This document shows positions 7,858 through 16,105 of a stretch of 28,405 nucleotides of DNA, piece by piece; position 1 is the stretch's first letter; each line of letters starts with the position of its first letter. This DNA is from JBNKFQ01 sp050289385. GTDB lineage: Bacteria; Pseudomonadota; Gammaproteobacteria; Pseudomonadales; Porticoccaceae. The notes beneath the pieces are model-generated. The model was not told the origin of the DNA and ran no database searches. It was given only the letters and a program-made list of their open reading frames with translations. Where the stretch lies: positions 1-28,405 of the forward strand of contig JBNKFQ010000231.1 of NCBI GenBank assembly GCA_050289385.1, in the 5' to 3' direction. The translations under genes were made by a program, and so were the position numbers.

Positions 7858-8733
7858 CTACTGGTAACGCGCCATGTCCTGCAAGGCCAAGCGCCAGTCA
7901 CTTGGCGCAATAGCAAATTCAGCCGCTATTTTGTCACAATTCAACCGCGAATTTGCGGGACGCGGAGCACGGGTTGGGTAATCTGCAGAAGTAATGGCTC
8001 TCACCTCCACCCGGTGGTCCAGCACCCCCTGCTCAAAAGCCTGCTCAAAAATGTAATCGGCAAACTTATACCAACTTGTCGCAGGACTGCCTGCAAAGTG
8101 ATAAACGCCCCAATGTACCAGTTTGCCACTCGCAATATGGTCAACAATTTGCAGCAACGCAGCGGCCAGATCATCGGCACTGGTCGGGCAGCCAAACTGA
8201 TCAGCCACAACATCAATACTGTGTCGATCGACACCCAGCCGCAATACAGTGCGAACAAAGTTTTTGCCTGCTCCAAATAACCATGCCGTGCGCACAATCA
8301 GGTATCGCTGACACAACCGCTCTATTTCCAGCTCACCTTTCAGCTTGGTTTGGCCATAAACACTGGCTGGAGCAGGGCTGTCTGTTTCTGACCAGGGAAC
8401 ATTTCCGGCACCGGAAAACACGTAATCGGTGGAAAGGTGCAGCAGGGCAGCCTCGATTTTGTTCGCTGCACAAGCCAGATTCGCAGGCCCTTCCGCGTTT
8501 GCAGCAAAAGCTGCCTGAGACTCTTCCTCAGCTTTGTCTACTTCGGTGTAGGCCGCGGCATTAATAATCACATCCGGCCGGGTATCCCTTACACACTCAC
8601 TCACCTGGCATTGATCACTGATATCAAGCTGCGCGCGGGACAAGAAAGTAAAGCGGTGCTGCGACGCTGCCGCTACACTTTGTAGTGCCACGCCCACTTG
8701 TCCGCTCGAACCCGTAACCAGAATATGAGCCAT
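7858..8733 (-). CDS. rfbD: dTDP-4-dehydrorhamnose reductase
   Basis: A 291-residue short-chain reductase that performs the last step to dTDP-L-rhamnose. Visible motifs are the cofactor loop GSSGQVG (8-14), the conserved NAAAYTEVDKAE (58-69), STDYVFSG (101-108) and the catalytic pair in YGQTK (Tyr126, Lys130). The ATG lies one base after the stop of the large LplT-Aas-like gene, which makes co-transcription with that membrane-lipid gene very likely. The gene order D-A-C-B differs from the common B-D-A-C order. Confidence 0.95.
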   Translation of the reverse strand: MAHILVTGSSGQVGVALQSVAAASQHRFTFLSRAQLDISDQCQVSECVRDTRPDVIINAAAYTEVDKAEEESQAAFAANAEGPANLACAANKIEAALLHLSTDYVFSGAGNVPWSETDSPAPASVYGQTKLKGELEIERLCQRYLIVRTAWLFGAGKNFVRTVLRLGVDRHSIDVVADQFGCPTSADDLAAALLQIVDHIASGKLVHWGVYHFAGSPATSWYKFADYIFEQAFEQGVLDHRVEVRAITSADYPTRAPRPANSRLNCDKIAAEFAIAPSDWRLALQDMARYQ

Positions 8734-8734
8734 A

Positions 8735-11700
8735 TCAGGCCGTCGCCTGCTCTTCTGCCAGTTTTTTTACCGCTGAAAAATCTGTTTTACCACTACCCAA
8801 CTTCGGGACTTCGTCCACAATGCGTACTTCTGCAGGGATCATAAGCGCGTTACAATTGCTGTCAACCAGGATTTGTCGAACTGCCTCCGGTTGGTGATCA
8901 CTAGCCAGCAGCAACACAATACGCTCGCCTTTTTTATCATCCGGCAAGTTGATTGCAGCCAGTTCCAGTTCAGGCTCCTCAAGCGCCTCGCGAACAGTTT
9001 GCTCCACCGCTCCCAAACTGACCATTTCACCCCCCAGCTTGGCAAATCGGGAATAGCGATCAACGATGGTAAGAAAACCGTCGTGGTCAAGCATGCCCTT
9101 GTCGCCAGTCTTGTACCAGCGAATACCGTCAATTTCGATAATCGCTTCTCCGGTTTTGATATCGTCATGCAAATACCCGGTCATTACCTGACTGCCCCCG
9201 ACCAACACCAGACCAGCTTCACCGTGAGGCAACTCTTCCAGAGTGTCGGGATCAACAATGCGAAAACTGGTGCCCGGCAAAGGCATACCGACGGTGCCCG
9301 GTTTACTTCCAATCTGAACTTTAAAATCGTGCGGGTCGATTTTATCGGGCATATTCGCACTGGCCACTGGCGACGTTTCTGTCGCTCCGTAACCTTCGTA
9401 AATATCCTTGTTGAATTTCAATTTAAAGGCTTCGCGAACATCGGGGCTCAATTTTTCTGCTCCCGACACAACAAGTCGCAACGACTCCAGCATCAGAGGG
9501 TGAACACGAGAACTGCGTGTGTAAAAACGTAAAAAAGTAGACGTGCCACAAAAGATAGTGGCGCGATAACGCGCAATCAATTTGGCAATATTTGTTGCGT
9601 CAGTGGGGTCCGGGTGAAAGACCACGGGAACACCCTCAATCAATGGCATAAATTGGGTTACCGACAGACCAAAGGCATGGAACGGCGGCAAACATCCAAC
9701 CACAACATCGCCCTCTTCCATGTTCATGACCTCTGCCATTTGCTTGACGTTGGTCATAATATTGCGATGACTCAGCACCACGCCTTTGGGCTCGCCTTCA
9801 CTGCCACTGGAAAATAAAATCGCAGCGGGCTGTTCTATTGATGTGCGCACTGCAACAAGTCGTTTTAAAATCCACGACGGCAACAATCGCACCACCAACA
9901 ACCAACCGGCAAATTCTGCCTTGCCTATTTGGGCTTTAATATCTTCCAGATAATAAACATTTTTCCCGTCGAGCAAAGCTTTCGCATCCATACCTTTGCT
10001 TACTAACTTGTCAATAAATTTGCGCGACGTAAATACACTGTTGATATCTGCTTTTTTTAATGCAGCCTGCTGTGCTTCCAGGCTGGCAGTAAAATTAATA
10101 TTAACCAGCGTCTTTCCCGCCAACAGCCCAGCCATATTGGCAATAGCGGCACCACTACTCGCTGGCAACAAGAACCCTATATTCTGCTCAGAGCATTTTG
10201 CAATGCGACGAGAAAAAGCCAGTGCAGCAACCAACATACGAGAATGAGACAACCTCACGCCCGCAGAGTCTGCAACAGCCATTTCGGAGCTGTTATTTTT
10301 AACGGTGTCTATCCACGCCTCTGGCAAGGAGGGCAAACCAGACGTGTAATAATCCCAGGCATAAATAGACAAATCGAATACTTTGCTTTTTAACTCTTCT
10401 GCGGTTGTAGAGGCGGGCAAAGGCTCGCCAAACGCGACCATAATGTCGCGCAACATACCGCGACGCGTGAAGGTTTCAAGGCGCGTACTGGAACGGGAAA
10501 AACGGCTACCCCACAAACCCCTTAAATAAAATGGCACAATGATGGCGTCGGCTTCTGCTGCCGCCGTTTCATAACCGCGCTGAAATTCTGCCAAATGTCC
10601 GGTCCGGCTGATAACCCCTTCTGGGAACAGGCACACTACCTCGCCGTCGTTCAGTAATTCCCCTATACGCTTCAGCGCTGTTTTCGTTGCTCGCCCACCA
10701 ATAGGGATAGCGCCAAACAAATCGAGAAACCACTTCAAATACCAGCGTTCATAAAAGTTCCGGTGCATCACAAACCGTACCGGACGCGGTGAAGCAATTT
10801 GCAGTATGGCCCAGTCAATCCAGCTGATGTGATTGCCCAGCAACAACACACCGCCACGGCCGGGCAAATTGTGCAAACCCTGAACATTCAGGCGATAACG
10901 GCGGCGCACCAGCAAAGACACAATGTAACGTGCAAAAGACTGCGGCAATTTCCACAGTGTCCAGGCCGCGCCTCCGGCAGCCAGCAAAGCCACCAACACA
11001 AACAGCAAGGTAGTGCCGGCACCAATAGCTGACACTGTGGCGGTTACTATCAGTACCGCCAACATTGCCAGGTTCTGCACCCAGTTATTACCAGCCAGCA
11101 CTTTGCCCAACTCATGCTTGCCTGACTGAAACTGGATAAGTGCGTTCAACGGCACCACAATAAAACCGCCGCCTATACCCAGAATGAAAAAGTTAATCAT
11201 TGCACCGGTCAGGGTATCCAGTGTTGGCACCAGTGCCAGACACACAGCCATGGTCGCTGCACCCAGAGGCAATACACCAGTTTCAATATAACTGCGCGAC
11301 GCTCGGCCGGCCAATAACGAACCCAGCATAATACCAATGCCGGAACAGGCCAGCGCGCCCTGCACCGCCACCGTGTTGAGTATGTGCATCTGCTCTTTGG
11401 CAAAGGCAGGGAAGGCCGCCAGCAGCACCTGGCCGATCGCCCAGAACAGCGACAGGCCCACAATAGAGCGCCAAATGGTTTTGCGATGATAAATAACTGT
11501 AACGGTTTCCTTGAGAGCAGCTCCCTTCAGGTAAGCGTTCTTGTCAAAGTGCATATCGCGCTGCGTATCGGTTTTTCCCGGCAACAGAAAACAGAGCACA
11601 AACTCTACCACGGTCAACGCGACCAATACCCAGCCCAGCGGTGCAACAAGCTCCAGAATACTGCCTTTACTGGTGTAGCTGACATCGGCCAGATACGACT

Positions 11701-12187
11701 CAAACAGAATCGAAAAGAAAAATATTCCCGCCAGTATGGCGGTAGTGGTTACCGCTTGCACCGCACCATTGGCATTTCCCAGCGCCTCTTTGCCCACCAG
11801 CTCCTTGATGTAGCCATACTTGGCGGGGGAGTAAAGCGCACTCTGTACTGCCAGCAAGAACGTCAGCCCAAACGCAGGCCAAAACCAGCCCAAGTAATAG
11901 CACAGCACAATCAAAAGAGTAATGCCAATAGCTGCCGCAGCAGAATACCGAAGTACAGATGTTTTGGCGTATTTATCCGACAAGAACCCCGCCGGGGTCA
12001 TCAAAAGAATAAAAGGCAGCAAAATAAGGGCGTTGACAATAGCAGTGAGCACCACTTGTTCAGGCCCGTCATACATCTTGAATATTGTATTTTGAACAAT
12101 AATTTTGTGGCCAAGATCAACAAAGGCATTCAGGAATACCACCACCATATACGGCAGAAATCCCGCAATCCGAAACAGTCCTTTCAT
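8735..12187 (-). CDS. aas: LplT-Aas fusion: lysophospholipid transporter, PlsC acyltransferase and acyl-ACP/CoA ligase
   Basis: A 1150-residue three-part protein. Residues 1-415 are an MFS transporter of the LplT type, with about 12 hydrophobic segments and DKYAKTSVLR after helix 2. Residues 430-620 are a PlsC/LPLAT acyltransferase with NHISWID (452-458) and FPEG (521-524). Residues 640-1150 are an adenylate-forming ligase with the P-loop SSGSEGEPKG (793-802), YGATETSP (933-940), WYKTGD (1024-1029) and the catalytic Lys1134 in GSGKTDF. In E. coli, lplT and aas are neighbouring separate genes that import and re-acylate lysophosphatidylethanolamine; here they are fused. All three catalytic centres look intact. 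The SD is GGGAG about ten bases before the ATG. Confidence 0.92.
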   Translation of the reverse strand: MKGLFRIAGFLPYMVVVFLNAFVDLGHKIIVQNTIFKMYDGPEQVVLTAIVNALILLPFILLMTPAGFLSDKYAKTSVLRYSAAAAIGITLLIVLCYYLGWFWPAFGLTFLLAVQSALYSPAKYGYIKELVGKEALGNANGAVQAVTTTAILAGIFFFSILFESYLADVSYTSKGSILELVAPLGWVLVALTVVEFVLCFLLPGKTDTQRDMHFDKNAYLKGAALKETVTVIYHRKTIWRSIVGLSLFWAIGQVLLAAFPAFAKEQMHILNTVAVQGALACSGIGIMLGSLLAGRASRSYIETGVLPLGAATMAVCLALVPTLDTLTGAMINFFILGIGGGFIVVPLNALIQFQSGKHELGKVLAGNNWVQNLAMLAVLIVTATVSAIGAGTTLLFVLVALLAAGGAAWTLWKLPQSFARYIVSLLVRRRYRLNVQGLHNLPGRGGVLLLGNHISWIDWAILQIASPRPVRFVMHRNFYERWYLKWFLDLFGAIPIGGRATKTALKRIGELLNDGEVVCLFPEGVISRTGHLAEFQRGYETAAAEADAIIVPFYLRGLWGSRFSRSSTRLETFTRRGMLRDIMVAFGEPLPASTTAEELKSKVFDLSIYAWDYYTSGLPSLPEAWIDTVKNNSSEMAVADSAGVRLSHSRMLVAALAFSRRIAKCSEQNIGFLLPASSGAAIANMAGLLAGKTLVNINFTASLEAQQAALKKADINSVFTSRKFIDKLVSKGMDAKALLDGKNVYYLEDIKAQIGKAEFAGWLLVVRLLPSWILKRLVAVRTSIEQPAAILFSSGSEGEPKGVVLSHRNIMTNVKQMAEVMNMEEGDVVVGCLPPFHAFGLSVTQFMPLIEGVPVVFHPDPTDATNIAKLIARYRATIFCGTSTFLRFYTRSSRVHPLMLESLRLVVSGAEKLSPDVREAFKLKFNKDIYEGYGATETSPVASANMPDKIDPHDFKVQIGSKPGTVGMPLPGTSFRIVDPDTLEELPHGEAGLVLVGGSQVMTGYLHDDIKTGEAIIEIDGIRWYKTGDKGMLDHDGFLTIVDRYSRFAKLGGEMVSLGAVEQTVREALEEPELELAAINLPDDKKGERIVLLLASDHQPEAVRQILVDSNCNALMIPAEVRIVDEVPKLGSGKTDFSAVKKLAEEQATA

Positions 12188-12332
12188 TATTTATCGCTCC
12201 CACCGGAAATGATCGAGAGTTTTGCAGTTGAATCCACGAGATGCAAATCTTTTGAGTCCGGCAAAAATAGTGATGACTTCCCGACTACCCCCACAAGAAG
12301 TTATGCCAAACACCTGATCACCACACAATACG

Positions 12333-12379
12333 AAAATATTGTTCGCGATATTTTGGCCCCACCATTGATATTGGTGGCC
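12333..12379. other. Two adjacent inverted repeats between the GST-like and LplT-Aas genes
   Basis: The 221-base gap 12188-12408 holds AAAATAT/ATATTTT (12333-12339 and 12348-12354), then an imperfect stem GGCC(CC)ACCA/TGGTGGCC (12355-12364 and 12372-12379). On the minus strand these follow the GST-like stop and precede the start of the large operon. Neither is followed by a clear T-run, so they may be operators or a weak transcription end. The rest of the gap presumably carries the operon promoter, but no convincing -35/-10 pair was found. Confidence 0.35.
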
Positions 12380-12408
12380 GCCAATCCATTGCCGAATTGG
12401 GCGACAAT

Positions 12409-13272
12409 TCAGACAGACCAGGTCACCAGAATAATCAGTATAAGGGCGAATACTAACAATGTTCGCCCGTAGCCCCGAACCAGGCTCGGCAATACTTTTA
12501 CCAGAGGTACACGGCGATAAACATAGGCTTTGCGACAGGCGCGCCGTTTACGCAATTGCCTGTAGTAGCGATTCAAATGTGGCCGCCTGTTTTTCTTCCA
12601 CTCTCCAGCAAAGCCGAGCAAATCCAGCCGCGCCAGAAAAACCGCCCAAACCACATCGGCCAGCGAAAAAGTTTCGGCTATCCATTGCCTACCTTCAAGC
12701 TGGTGTTCAAGCTTGTCCAGCAAGCCCTTCAGTTGTTCCGTTTGTTCGACAACACCTTGCCGGTCCGCAATAGCCCGGCGCCAATTGCCCAGCTTGTTGA
12801 GAACCTTGTCATAGGCTTCAACCAGTTCATTCTGGTGTATTCGCTGCGCTTTTTGTCGATATTTTTTCAGAACTGGAAAGCTGCGCCTGAAAGAGCTGCG
12901 AGCAATGACCCCCATCAGCCCCGGTGCCACGGCATAGCTGAAGGCCTGCACAGGAAAGTTTTCCACCTCTCTGATCCAGCGTTGACTAATCGCTTCTTCC
13001 CGGGGGTTGCGCGGCACCAGGTCAGGGCCGGCGAAGTGGCGATTTACATACTTTGCCACCGCAAACTCACCTCTGATGTACTCTTTGTCATGAACAAGAA
13101 CCGGAACTTCACCATCCAGCGATATGTTCATATACCAGTGGCGATAATTTTGATGCAAAGGCCCAATATCCACCTGTCGACCATCCCACGCAACACCTTT
13201 CTCGGCCAATACCAACCGCGCCATTTGAGAACCAAATGAAAGGGCATGGTGATATAAAAACGGCTGCTCCAT
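12409..13272 (-). CDS. Glutathione S-transferase-like protein with C-terminal membrane tail
   Basis: A 287-residue protein with a thioredoxin-fold GST N-terminal domain (about 3-80): YHHALSFGSQMARLVLAEKG, then GEVPVLV with the cis-Pro at 57, then GEFAVAKYV. The glutathione-binding Glu-Ser pair is Glu69-Phe70 here, so the usual Ser is lost. An all-helical C-terminal domain follows (about 95-235), including IAETFSLADVVWAVFLARLD. The chain ends with a very basic stretch and a hydrophobic segment (LLVFALILIILVTWSV, the last 16 residues) that would anchor it in a membrane by its tail. The layout resembles eukaryotic GDAP1-type GSTs, an analogy and not an assignment. Substrate is unknown. It stands alone on the minus strand. 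Confidence 0.8.
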   Translation of the reverse strand: MEQPFLYHHALSFGSQMARLVLAEKGVAWDGRQVDIGPLHQNYRHWYMNISLDGEVPVLVHDKEYIRGEFAVAKYVNRHFAGPDLVPRNPREEAISQRWIREVENFPVQAFSYAVAPGLMGVIARSSFRRSFPVLKKYRQKAQRIHQNELVEAYDKVLNKLGNWRRAIADRQGVVEQTEQLKGLLDKLEHQLEGRQWIAETFSLADVVWAVFLARLDLLGFAGEWKKNRRPHLNRYYRQLRKRRACRKAYVYRRVPLVKVLPSLVRGYGRTLLVFALILIILVTWSV

Positions 13273-13527
13273 CGTGTACCCCCCGGGTGCGCTGACAGCA
13301 ATGACTCTGGATCACCAAATGTATAGCTCAAATTTTAAATTCTGACACTTGTTGCAATCACAAAAAGACCGTGCGCCCGCACACAGGTATTACAAGGAAC
13401 ACGCCTGGCACAAACCTCTACCCCACACTCACCATTCAGGTGACACACACCAGCACCTGCGCCTGACATAAATTCTTTACCTAACTTTACGCTTCAATTA
13501 CCCAATTTAACGTTTACTTTCTGCACA

Positions 13528-13623
13528 ATGCTTTCAACGCTAAACGAAGTACTTGAAATCGTTTAGCAAACATTTACCCATCTCCCCTCGATGTTTAGCC
13601 CCTCCGCCCGGAGGGGTTTTTTT
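13528..13623 (+). ncRNA. Candidate small RNA ending in an intrinsic terminator
   Basis: On the plus strand there is a perfect 9-bp hairpin GCTAAACGA/TCGTTTAGC (13539-13547 and 13559-13567, 11-base loop). Next comes a C-rich single-stranded stretch (CCCATCTCCCCTCG, 13577-13590) and then a strong terminator. No plus-strand protein gene lies upstream for more than 10 kb, so the terminator needs its own transcript. The C-rich stretch could pair with Shine-Dalgarno sequences, as in many trans-acting RNAs (inference). A 12-codon frame (13528-13566) spans the first hairpin. The 5' end is unknown; no convincing promoter was found, so the start given is nominal. Confidence 0.45.
13599..13623 (+). terminator. 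Intrinsic terminator, plus strand
   Basis: A perfect 7-bp stem CCCCTCC/GGAGGGG (13599-13605 and 13610-13616) with a GCCC loop is followed by seven T residues (13617-13623). Orientation is plus-strand only; the minus strand has no T-run after the stem. It ends whatever transcript arises in 13273-13598. Confidence 0.85.
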
Positions 13624-13671
13624 ATATCTGTAAAAACAAAATTATCTCTGATACGAATGATGCTTGCTTAA

Positions 13672-13860
13672 GAGGGGTCGTACGCCATACGTCGCACGCT
13701 CTGTAAGGCCGTTCTCGATGATTACCGCACAGATCAAAGAGCTGGGGGACGTAGTGCTGCTTTTAGCGTGCGAGGTGCGAAAAATAGCTTTAACATTTCG
13801 GCGCCGAAGGCGGTTCGAAGAACCGAGCGACAGCGAGTCACTACCGACGTGCGACCAGAA
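13672..13860. repeat. Possible small palindromic or mobile-element remnant
   Basis: TCGCACGCT (about 13693-13701) is inverted as AGCGTGCGA about 80 bases on. The left edge (GGTCGTACG) and right edge (CGTGCGACC) are also roughly inverted. A further perfect hairpin, CGGTTC-gaa-GAACCG, sits at 13811-13825. It abuts the 3' end of the M13 peptidase gene. This could be a non-autonomous element or REP-like cluster, or chance GC-rich sequence. Confidence 0.25.
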
Positions 13861-13863
13861 AAA

Positions 13864-15954
13864 TCACCAAATACGTACTCGCTCTTCCGGTGTTAAATAC
13901 AATTTATTATCCGGTTGTACATTAAAGGCATCATACCAGGCATCCACGTTTCTCAAAATGCCGTTTACCCGATATTCTCCAGGTGAGTGTGGATCTGACT
14001 TGAGCAACTGCAGTTGGCGTTCTTCACGCATTTTGCCTCGCCAAAGTTGCGCATACGCCAAAAAGAAACGCTGATCACCCGTTAAACCATCTATTACCTT
14101 GTCTTCTCTTCCATTCAAATACATTTTGTAAGCCTGGTAAGCAATCATTACTCCACCAAGATCACCAATATTTTCACCCAAAGTAAACTCACCATCTACG
14201 TAGTGACCCTGAATTGGAGAATATTCGTTAAATTGCTCAACAAGAACCTTGGCACGGGCCTCAAACACCTTTGCATCCTGTTCGTTCCACCAATCTCTCA
14301 ACACCCCATCTCCTGCATATTTCCTACCCTGGTCATCAAATCCATGACTCATTTCATGCCCGATAACTACACCAATAGCACCGTAGTTAACAGCCATATC
14401 CGCTTTGGAATCAAAGAATGGCGCCTGCAGAATTGCTGCCGGAAATACAATTTCATTAAATGACGGATTAAAGTAGGCGTTTACCGTTTGTGGTGTCATA
14501 CCCCACTTGGTACGATCCACCGGTTCTTCAAGTTCTCTAACCGCTTTATTGCGGCCATAGATGCGAATCGTCTGAATATTTTTATACAAGTTATCATCTG
14601 TGATTTCGAGACCGGCGTAATCTTCAAACTTTTCCGGATAGCCGATTTTGGAGTTAAAGGCATCCAGTTTCGCGATAGCCTTTTGTTTTGTAGCATCAGT
14701 CATCCAGTCCAGATCATTCAGGCGAGCACGCAGGGCTTCTTTCAAATTAACAACCAGTCCACCCATCATCTCTTTGGATTGCTCTGGAAAATGACGCTTG
14801 ACGTAAACTTCACCTATGGCCTCGCCAAAAGCGGCTGATACAAATCCGACACCTCGCTTCCAAAGCTCTCCCATTTCCTGTTGGCCACTCATGATTTTAC
14901 TAAATTCAAACGCAGCATCCTCAAGATCCTGGTGCAACGTTGCTGAATTGTTAGCCACCAGAGTGAACGTTAAAAAATCCTTCCAAATTTGCAAATCCGT
15001 TTTTTTTATGATGTCTATAACCGGGTTTATTGACTGAGGTGCTGGAAGTACCCATTTCTTTTCGATCCCCGCCTCCAGGCTCAGTCCACTCTCAACAATA
15101 AAAGTATCCCAATCGATACCCGGAAATTCATTTTTAATTCTGTGATAGGTATAGGCATTATAGGTCTTGTTAGCGTCTCTGGATTCAACTCGACTCAAAA
15201 GATTACTTGCTATCTGAGTTTCCACATCCAATATGTTTTCTGCTGATGCTGTTGCAGCCTTCTTCGAATAGCCGGCAAACTGCAACATGGTCGCTATATG
15301 CTTTTTGTATTCATTGCGAATAAACTCAAAGCGCGGATTATCCACCAGATAATAATCGCGATCTGGCAAGTTAACACCACCAACACCAGCGCTCAGGATT
15401 TTTGCATTGGGATTTTTACGATCCAGGCTGCCACTAATACCAATTACGGCACCGGTGCCATTAAGGTCGGCATAGGCAAATGCCGTCATCAACTCATCGA
15501 GACTGGAAATTTCTGCAATTTTTTTTAATCTTTCCTGAATCGGCGCCATGGCCAGTTTGTTACGACGCTCTGTATCCATATAACTTTTGTAAAGATCACC
15601 AATTTTTTGCTCGACAGTACCCTTGGGGTATTCCCCGTCACCCAGATCCAGAATAATCTCCCTGACATCCCCCTGTGCCTCGTCAGACAGCCGGGAAAAT
15701 GGCCCATAGACAGTTTTACTCGCGGGCAATTCGTAATTATCAATCCATTCGCCATTGGCATACTGATAAAAATCGTCTCCCGGCCGTACACTTTGATCTT
15801 GTGCACTTAAATCTACACCCCACTCACCAAATCTTGCAGTTTTTTGCTGCACACCACTTTGATCATTACCATTGTCAGCCAGAAATGGTGCATTGGAACA
15901 CGCTACCAACAGCAAAAATATCAGAGCCGACACTGCCTGTTTAATTTTATACAT
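13864..15954 (-). CDS. M13 family zinc metallopeptidase, lipoprotein (neprilysin/PepO-like)
   Basis: A 696-residue endopeptidase. The N-terminus is a lipoprotein signal with lipobox LVAC (Cys19 followed by Ser), which predicts lipid anchoring, probably at the outer membrane. The M13 N-terminal domain starts with PGDDFYQYANGEW (58-70). The catalytic domain has NAYFNPSFNEIVFPA (492-506), the zinc motif HEMSH (533-537) and ENIGDLGG (594-601, third zinc ligand Glu594). Catalytic residues are intact; NAYY is NAYF. The family cleaves oligopeptides. The ATG at 15954 has CAGGAG about ten bases upstream. It is monocistronic-looking, 151 bases after the dsbD-like gene. Confidence 0.94.
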   Translation of the reverse strand: MYKIKQAVSALIFLLLVACSNAPFLADNGNDQSGVQQKTARFGEWGVDLSAQDQSVRPGDDFYQYANGEWIDNYELPASKTVYGPFSRLSDEAQGDVREIILDLGDGEYPKGTVEQKIGDLYKSYMDTERRNKLAMAPIQERLKKIAEISSLDELMTAFAYADLNGTGAVIGISGSLDRKNPNAKILSAGVGGVNLPDRDYYLVDNPRFEFIRNEYKKHIATMLQFAGYSKKAATASAENILDVETQIASNLLSRVESRDANKTYNAYTYHRIKNEFPGIDWDTFIVESGLSLEAGIEKKWVLPAPQSINPVIDIIKKTDLQIWKDFLTFTLVANNSATLHQDLEDAAFEFSKIMSGQQEMGELWKRGVGFVSAAFGEAIGEVYVKRHFPEQSKEMMGGLVVNLKEALRARLNDLDWMTDATKQKAIAKLDAFNSKIGYPEKFEDYAGLEITDDNLYKNIQTIRIYGRNKAVRELEEPVDRTKWGMTPQTVNAYFNPSFNEIVFPAAILQAPFFDSKADMAVNYGAIGVVIGHEMSHGFDDQGRKYAGDGVLRDWWNEQDAKVFEARAKVLVEQFNEYSPIQGHYVDGEFTLGENIGDLGGVMIAYQAYKMYLNGREDKVIDGLTGDQRFFLAYAQLWRGKMREERQLQLLKSDPHSPGEYRVNGILRNVDAWYDAFNVQPDNKLYLTPEERVRIW

Positions 15955-16105
15955 ATTCTGATTTACTCCTGATAATAGCGGTCAGGTCGATTTTATACCG
16001 GACAGGTAAAAACCTGAACGGATGCCAGAACGATGGACTTTTTGTTTTTATTCCGTGATCTGTATATATCGTGGTGTTTCGGTGTTTCTTGTACCTGCAG
16101 CTATT

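Larger units (their letters stand above)
13273..13863. other. Long non-coding gap between the GST-like and M13 genes
   Basis: No supported protein gene lies in these 591 bases. The gap holds the likely minus-strand leader of the GST-like gene (a TATACA hexamer near 13322, weak -35), a plus-strand terminator at 13599-13623 with a hairpin before it, and a GC-rich stretch at about 13672-13860 containing inverted-repeat pieces. CCTGGCACAAA (13404-13414) and TTTACCTAACTTTAC (13476-13490) both recur in the gap at 19995-20398. Confidence 0.6.

Noticed and set aside
11384..12472. 362-codon plus-strand open frame opposite the LplT-Aas gene.
   Set aside because: It is antisense to an intact, clearly conserved coding region and its translation shows no domain; it is a shadow frame.
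13404..13425. TGGCAC in both large gaps could be the -24 box of a sigma54 promoter.
   Set aside because: No GC dinucleotide occurs at the correct -12 spacing at either 13406 or 20315.
13528..13566. 12-codon frame MLSTLNEVLEIV as a leader peptide for attenuation.
   Set aside because: No plus-strand gene follows the terminator, there is no SD, and there is no run of one amino acid to sense; the hairpin overlap more likely reflects RNA structure.
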